Source of the DNA: Ferruginibacter sp.
GTDB taxonomy: Bacteria > Bacteroidota > Bacteroidia > Chitinophagales > Chitinophagaceae
Direction: 5' to 3'
NCBI GenBank assembly: GCA_025350645.1
Contig: JANXXM010000086.1
Location: 1-45,412 of the forward strand
Length of the DNA: 45,412 bases
Part shown: one piece after another, positions 42,495-45,412 of the stretch
How positions within the stretch are numbered: the first letter of the stretch is position 1
How the letters are laid out: each line of letters opens with the position of its first letter
Program-made: the position numbers and the translations under genes
The notes under the pieces: generated by a model
Database searches by the model: none
What the model saw: only the letters and a program-made list of their open reading frames with translations
Told to the model about the DNA's origin: nothing

Positions 42495-43643
42495 TTAATG
42501 TGCAGCATCATCTGCATTAAAAAGATTTTTATCTACCAATTTGTGCAATTCGTTGTACATGCTTTTATTTACAGTAACCTGTATATTTTTTTCAGATGCA
42601 TTGGTGATAAATTCATTAATGGTATCAATTATATCTTTGTCAATAAATTCAGCTTTCGTAAGGTCAATAATTACATCTGCATTTTCAGGCATATTTTCAA
42701 ATATCAGTTTTAGTTTGGGTTTACTAAAAAATGAAATATCTTTTCTAAGCCTGATGAGAAATTGATTGTCATTGTTTGTCATAAAAATAGCCGTACGAAA
42801 ATTACTTCTAATAATGTAAAAAATTCCTACAGCAATACCAATTAAAACACCTTTTAAAAGATCTGTAAATACAATTGCAGCCAAGGTAATAATAAATGGC
42901 ATAAACTGCTCCCAGCCTCTTTTATAATAATCTTTAAAAATAGAAATTTTAGCAAGTTTGTAACCGGTAAAAATTAAAATAGCGGCCAGCGCTGCTTTGG
43001 GAATTAGGTTTAACAGCCCTGGTAAAAAAGCTACACAAACAAAAATAAGTATACCATGAAAAATGGCACTCATTTTTGTTTTAGCACCTGCATTTACATT
43101 GGCACTGCTGCGCACAATTACACTGGTAAGCGGCAAGCCGCCCAGCATACCACTCACAATATTACCTGCGCCTTGCGCCACCAATTCTCTGTTTGGGGGA
43201 GAAAAACGTTGCAAGGGGTCTAGTTTATCTACCGCTTCCAAACCGAGCAAAGTTTCCAAAGATGCAACGAGTGCAAGTGTTATAGCCGTTATCCAAACAT
43301 CTTTATTGGTAATAAATGACCAATTGGGTAAATGAAAAAAAGAAATAAATTCAGCAGTTGTTTTTGCAACAGGAATAGTAACAAGGTCTGTTTCTTTAAT
43401 TGAAATAAGGGAAGAGGTATCGCTTAAAAAATAGTGTAATAAAATACCAACCACCACCACCATTAACGGACCACTAAGTAACTGAAAAATCTTTTTAGAT
43501 TTTATAAATTTTGATTCATAAACCATAAGGATATCTATACCCATTAACCCAATAATAACCGCTAACGGGGTAATATGATTTAAAGAATTGATTAAGTAAG
43601 AAAAAGTATTTTCACCGGATACCTGGATAAAAGTTTTATCCCC
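42495..43643 (-). pseudogene. 5'-truncated SulP-family anion transporter gene
   Basis: SulP carriers (about 520 residues) move sulfate or bicarbonate. The first available ATG is at 43544 (349 residues), but the frame is open to a TAA at 43644 and the upstream stretch (FIQVSGENTFSYLINSLNHI) aligns with the middle of SulP proteins. The N-terminal membrane segments, with the VALPLCLGIA-type signature, are therefore absent. Present are SLETLLGLEAVDKLDP, GGLPLTSVIVRSSANVNAGA, GYKLAKISIFKDYYKRGW and a C-terminal STAS domain (VIIDLTKAEFIDKD). Only 44 bp separate the break from the GNAT gene. Carbonic anhydrase follows directly. A transporter without its first helices would not be expected to work. 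Confidence 0.82.
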
Positions 43644-43687
43644 TTATCAATTATGTTATCGATAAAATTACATTGCTGTTACAAAAG

Positions 43688-44146
43688 CTATATATTTTTT
43701 TCCATTTTAATATTTGCTCTCTCATAATGTATATCAGCAGGCAAGGGCACTTCTATAAAACCATATTTGCGGTATAGATGTATGGCTGCTTGCAGTTTTG
43801 TATTTGAAAAAAGTGACAATACTGTTGCCTTTGTTTTTTTTGCTTCATTAATGCAATGCTCCATCATTATTTTACCAATACCCAGTCCTTTACATTTTTC
43901 AGTTACCGCCATTTTTGCCAGTTCATATTCGGTATCATTTACTTTTATGAGAGAATAAGTGCCCACAATTTTGTTGCTGTAAGTGGCATAAAATATTAAG
44001 CCGCCTTTATTTATTATTTCTTTTTTGGGATCAGATAACTGCACAATATCCTGCGGCTCTACCGTAAAATATTTTTGAAGCCATTCGTAATTTAATAACT
44101 TTATATATTCTTTTTTTTCTTCGGTAAATGGAATAATTTCTATCAT
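43688..44146 (-). CDS. GNAT family N-acetyltransferase
   Basis: A 152-residue acetyltransferase from ATG 44146; an upstream in-frame start at 44173 would overlap fabG by 20 bp and is not needed. The acetyl-CoA-binding part is KMAVTEKCKGLGIGKIMMEH (motif A), followed by LSLFSNTKLQAAIHLYRKYGF (motif B). It resembles GNATs acting on small molecules or peptides; no substrate can be assigned. It starts 7 bp after the fabG stop and is probably co-transcribed. It ends beside the break in the SulP gene, so it may mark the edge of the deletion. Confidence 0.88.
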   Translation of the reverse strand: MIEIIPFTEEKKEYIKLLNYEWLQKYFTVEPQDIVQLSDPKKEIINKGGLIFYATYSNKIVGTYSLIKVNDTEYELAKMAVTEKCKGLGIGKIMMEHCINEAKKTKATVLSLFSNTKLQAAIHLYRKYGFIEVPLPADIHYERANIKMEKNI

Positions 44147-44153
44147 GTTTTTA

Positions 44154-44909
44154 TTAGATATTAAGTCCGCCACATACGCTGATGGTTTGCCCGGTTACGT
44201 AACTTCCCATATCGCTTGCTAAAAACAACGCAACATTTGCAATATCTTCTCCACTTGCAAATTTGCCCAACGGTATAGCCGCTTTATACTTATCTGATGC
44301 TTCGCCTTCTTTTAAATAACTCGTCATATCTGTTTCTACAAAACCCGGTGCTATGGCGTTGCAGCGAATATTTCTGCTGCCAATTTCTTTTGCAATACTT
44401 TTTGTAAAACCAATAATACCGGCTTTGCTTGCGGCATAACTGCTCTGCCCTGCATTGCCCGTTTCGCCAATAATGCTGCTCATGTTTATAATACTGCCGC
44501 TGCGGGCTTTCATCATTGGTTTTATAACCTGCTTGGTAATATTAAAAACACTTTTCAGGTTTACGTTCATTACATCATCCCACTGTTCGGGCGTCATACG
44601 AAGCAATAAATTATCTTTAGATATACCTGCATTGTTTACACAAATATCTATTTGCCCAAACTCTTTTATCACATCATTTACAAATATTTCGCTAGCTGCA
44701 TAATCGCCAGCATTTGTTTGATAAGCGCTAACCTTTACACCCAATGCAGTTAATTTTTCCACAAGCGCAGTTGCTTTTTCAGTGCTGCTGTCACTTACAT
44801 AAGTAAAAGCTATGTTAGCACCTTCTTCAGCAAATTTTATAGCAATCGCTTCGCCTATGCCACGTGCTGCCCCTGTAATGATGGCAGTTTTATTTTGAAG
44901 TAATTTCAT
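44154..44909 (-). CDS. fabG: 3-oxoacyl-[acyl-carrier-protein] reductase
   Basis: FabG reduces 3-oxoacyl-ACP with NADPH in fatty-acid elongation. The 251-residue short-chain dehydrogenase has the cofactor motif TGAARGIG (12-19), VNNAGISKDNLLLRM (91-105), and the catalytic S145, Y158 and K162 in SSYAASKAG. The RMTPEQWDDVMNVNLKSVFN stretch and C-terminal GSYVTGQTISVCGG are characteristic of FabG rather than other SDR members. Length is standard. A TATTTTTG box lies 17 bp upstream of the start. Confidence 0.94.
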   Translation of the reverse strand: MKLLQNKTAIITGAARGIGEAIAIKFAEEGANIAFTYVSDSSTEKATALVEKLTALGVKVSAYQTNAGDYAASEIFVNDVIKEFGQIDICVNNAGISKDNLLLRMTPEQWDDVMNVNLKSVFNITKQVIKPMMKARSGSIINMSSIIGETGNAGQSSYAASKAGIIGFTKSIAKEIGSRNIRCNAIAPGFVETDMTSYLKEGEASDKYKAAIPLGKFASGEDIANVALFLASDMGSYVTGQTISVCGGLNI

Positions 44910-44925
44910 CTGTAATTTTTTTAGT

Positions 44926-44933
44926 CAAAAATA
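44926..44933 (-). promoter_or_regulatory. Putative -7 element for fabG-GNAT
   Basis: The minus strand reads TATTTTTG, matching TAnnTTTG, and ends 17 bp before the fabG ATG, giving a leader of about 13 bases. No -33 box at the correct distance is visible. Confidence 0.42.
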
Positions 44934-44987
44934 TATCATTCAATTTTAGCGATGCACAGATTTGTTGGTATTTTTTTTTAGAAAAAA

Positions 44988-45412
44988 TCATTTATTTACA
45001 AATAAAAAGTTATTAAATTGTAATGCAAGTATTTCCTCTACTATTTTTCTTTCATTACTAAGCCTTGGTACTTTGTGTTGCCCGCCCACTTTGCCTTTTG
45101 TGCGAAGCCATTCTGTAAAAGTACCTGTGGGCAAACTATGTACTACAGGCATACGCAGTGCAATATCCTTATATCGTTTTGCTTCATAATCGCTATTCGC
45201 ATTTTTTAAAGCTGTATCCATTTCTTTTGTAAAAGAAGAGAGGCTATCAGGAGCTTTCTCAAACTCTATTAACCATTCGTGTGCGCCATTGCTGCTTGCA
45301 GTAAAATGAATGGGTGCAGCAGTATAATCTTTTACAAGAGCATTTGTTTTTTGTGCAGCTATTGCTATAGCTTTATCTGCATTATCTACAATTACTTCTT
45401 CGCCAAAGGCGT
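44988..45412 (-). CDS. GH3 family protein (partial, N-terminus outside window)
   Basis: The C-terminal 140 residues of a GH3-superfamily protein run off the right edge and stop at TGA 44988-44990. The visible part reads FGEEVIVDNADKAI, IHFTASSNGAHEWLIEFE, SDYEAKRYKDIALRMP and GTFTEWLRTKGKVGGQHKVP, then NERKIVEEIL, all typical of the GH3 C-terminal domain. GH3 proteins are acyl-adenylating enzymes that conjugate acyl acids to amines in plants; bacterial members are of unknown function. A complete gene would be about 500 residues. An internal ATG at 45221 is not the true start, because conserved sequence continues upstream. Confidence 0.9.
   Translation of the reverse strand, partial: AFGEEVIVDNADKAIAIAAQKTNALVKDYTAAPIHFTASSNGAHEWLIEFEKAPDSLSSFTKEMDTALKNANSDYEAKRYKDIALRMPVVHSLPTGTFTEWLRTKGKVGGQHKVPRLSNERKIVEEILALQFNNFLFVNK

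Noticed and set aside
1-45412. tRNA, rRNA, insertion sequence, prophage or integrase
   Set aside because: I looked for T-loop motifs, transposase motifs and terminal inverted repeats flanking genes and found none I could support by eye; a dedicated tRNA and IS search would be decisive.

Overview
The window is a 45.4 kb chromosomal segment from a low-GC member of the Bacteroidota, most likely a Chitinophagaceae-type bacterium. The evidence is a secreted protein with a type IX secretion C-terminal sorting domain, several TAnnTTTG promoter elements typical of the phylum, and gene neighbourhoods I remember from this group (ald next to tsaE, birA divergent from rsfS-ftsH-LUD, serC next to a DUF1015 gene). 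The phylum is well supported. The family is an inference from recalled synteny. I recognised no tRNA, rRNA, CRISPR array, insertion sequence or prophage.

Layout. 1-6.2 kb is leftward: a DUF1015 gene cut by the window edge, serC, queA translationally coupled to an alpha/beta hydrolase, alanine dehydrogenase and tsaE. 6.3-12.1 kb is rightward: a CopA-type copper ATPase, a small antitoxin-like gene with a frameshifted PIN toxin, recQ and a histone-deacetylase-family gene. 12.1-18.8 kb is leftward: acyl-CoA dehydrogenase, a helix-hairpin-helix protein, a PhnP-like hydrolase, a small unknown gene, a LUD protein, ftsH and rsfS, with birA divergent. 19.7-22.2 kb holds an M23 peptidase, bcp and a tiny HExxH protein. 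22.3-25.8 kb holds a small unknown gene, an nhaA remnant, a beta-barrel porin and an ammonium transporter. 26.1-31.4 kb is rightward: a T9SS cargo protein, an AI-2E-family permease and a hybrid sensor kinase. 31.5-45.4 kb is mostly leftward: DoxX, a hydrolase, an FAH-family enzyme, a divergent fatty-acid hydroxylase, a decayed Uma2 gene, a TIGR02757 gene, a gamma-synthase-type PLP enzyme, asparagine synthase, two tandem DUF2911 genes, an ACP phosphodiesterase, carbonic anhydrase next to a 5'-truncated SulP transporter, a GNAT acetyltransferase, fabG and a GH3-family gene cut by the right edge.

Most of the window is housekeeping and amino-acid metabolism, and those genes read intact. The unusual signal is decay confined to accessory genes. 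A PIN toxin has lost its frame just after its first catalytic aspartate. A Uma2 gene carries two compensating frameshifts. NhaA survives only as an internally deleted C-terminal scrap. A SulP anion transporter lacks its N-terminal membrane segments yet still sits beside its carbonic anhydrase. Core genes of equal or greater length show no frameshift, which argues for real gene erosion rather than sequencing error. I found no convincing new multi-gene system and do not claim one.
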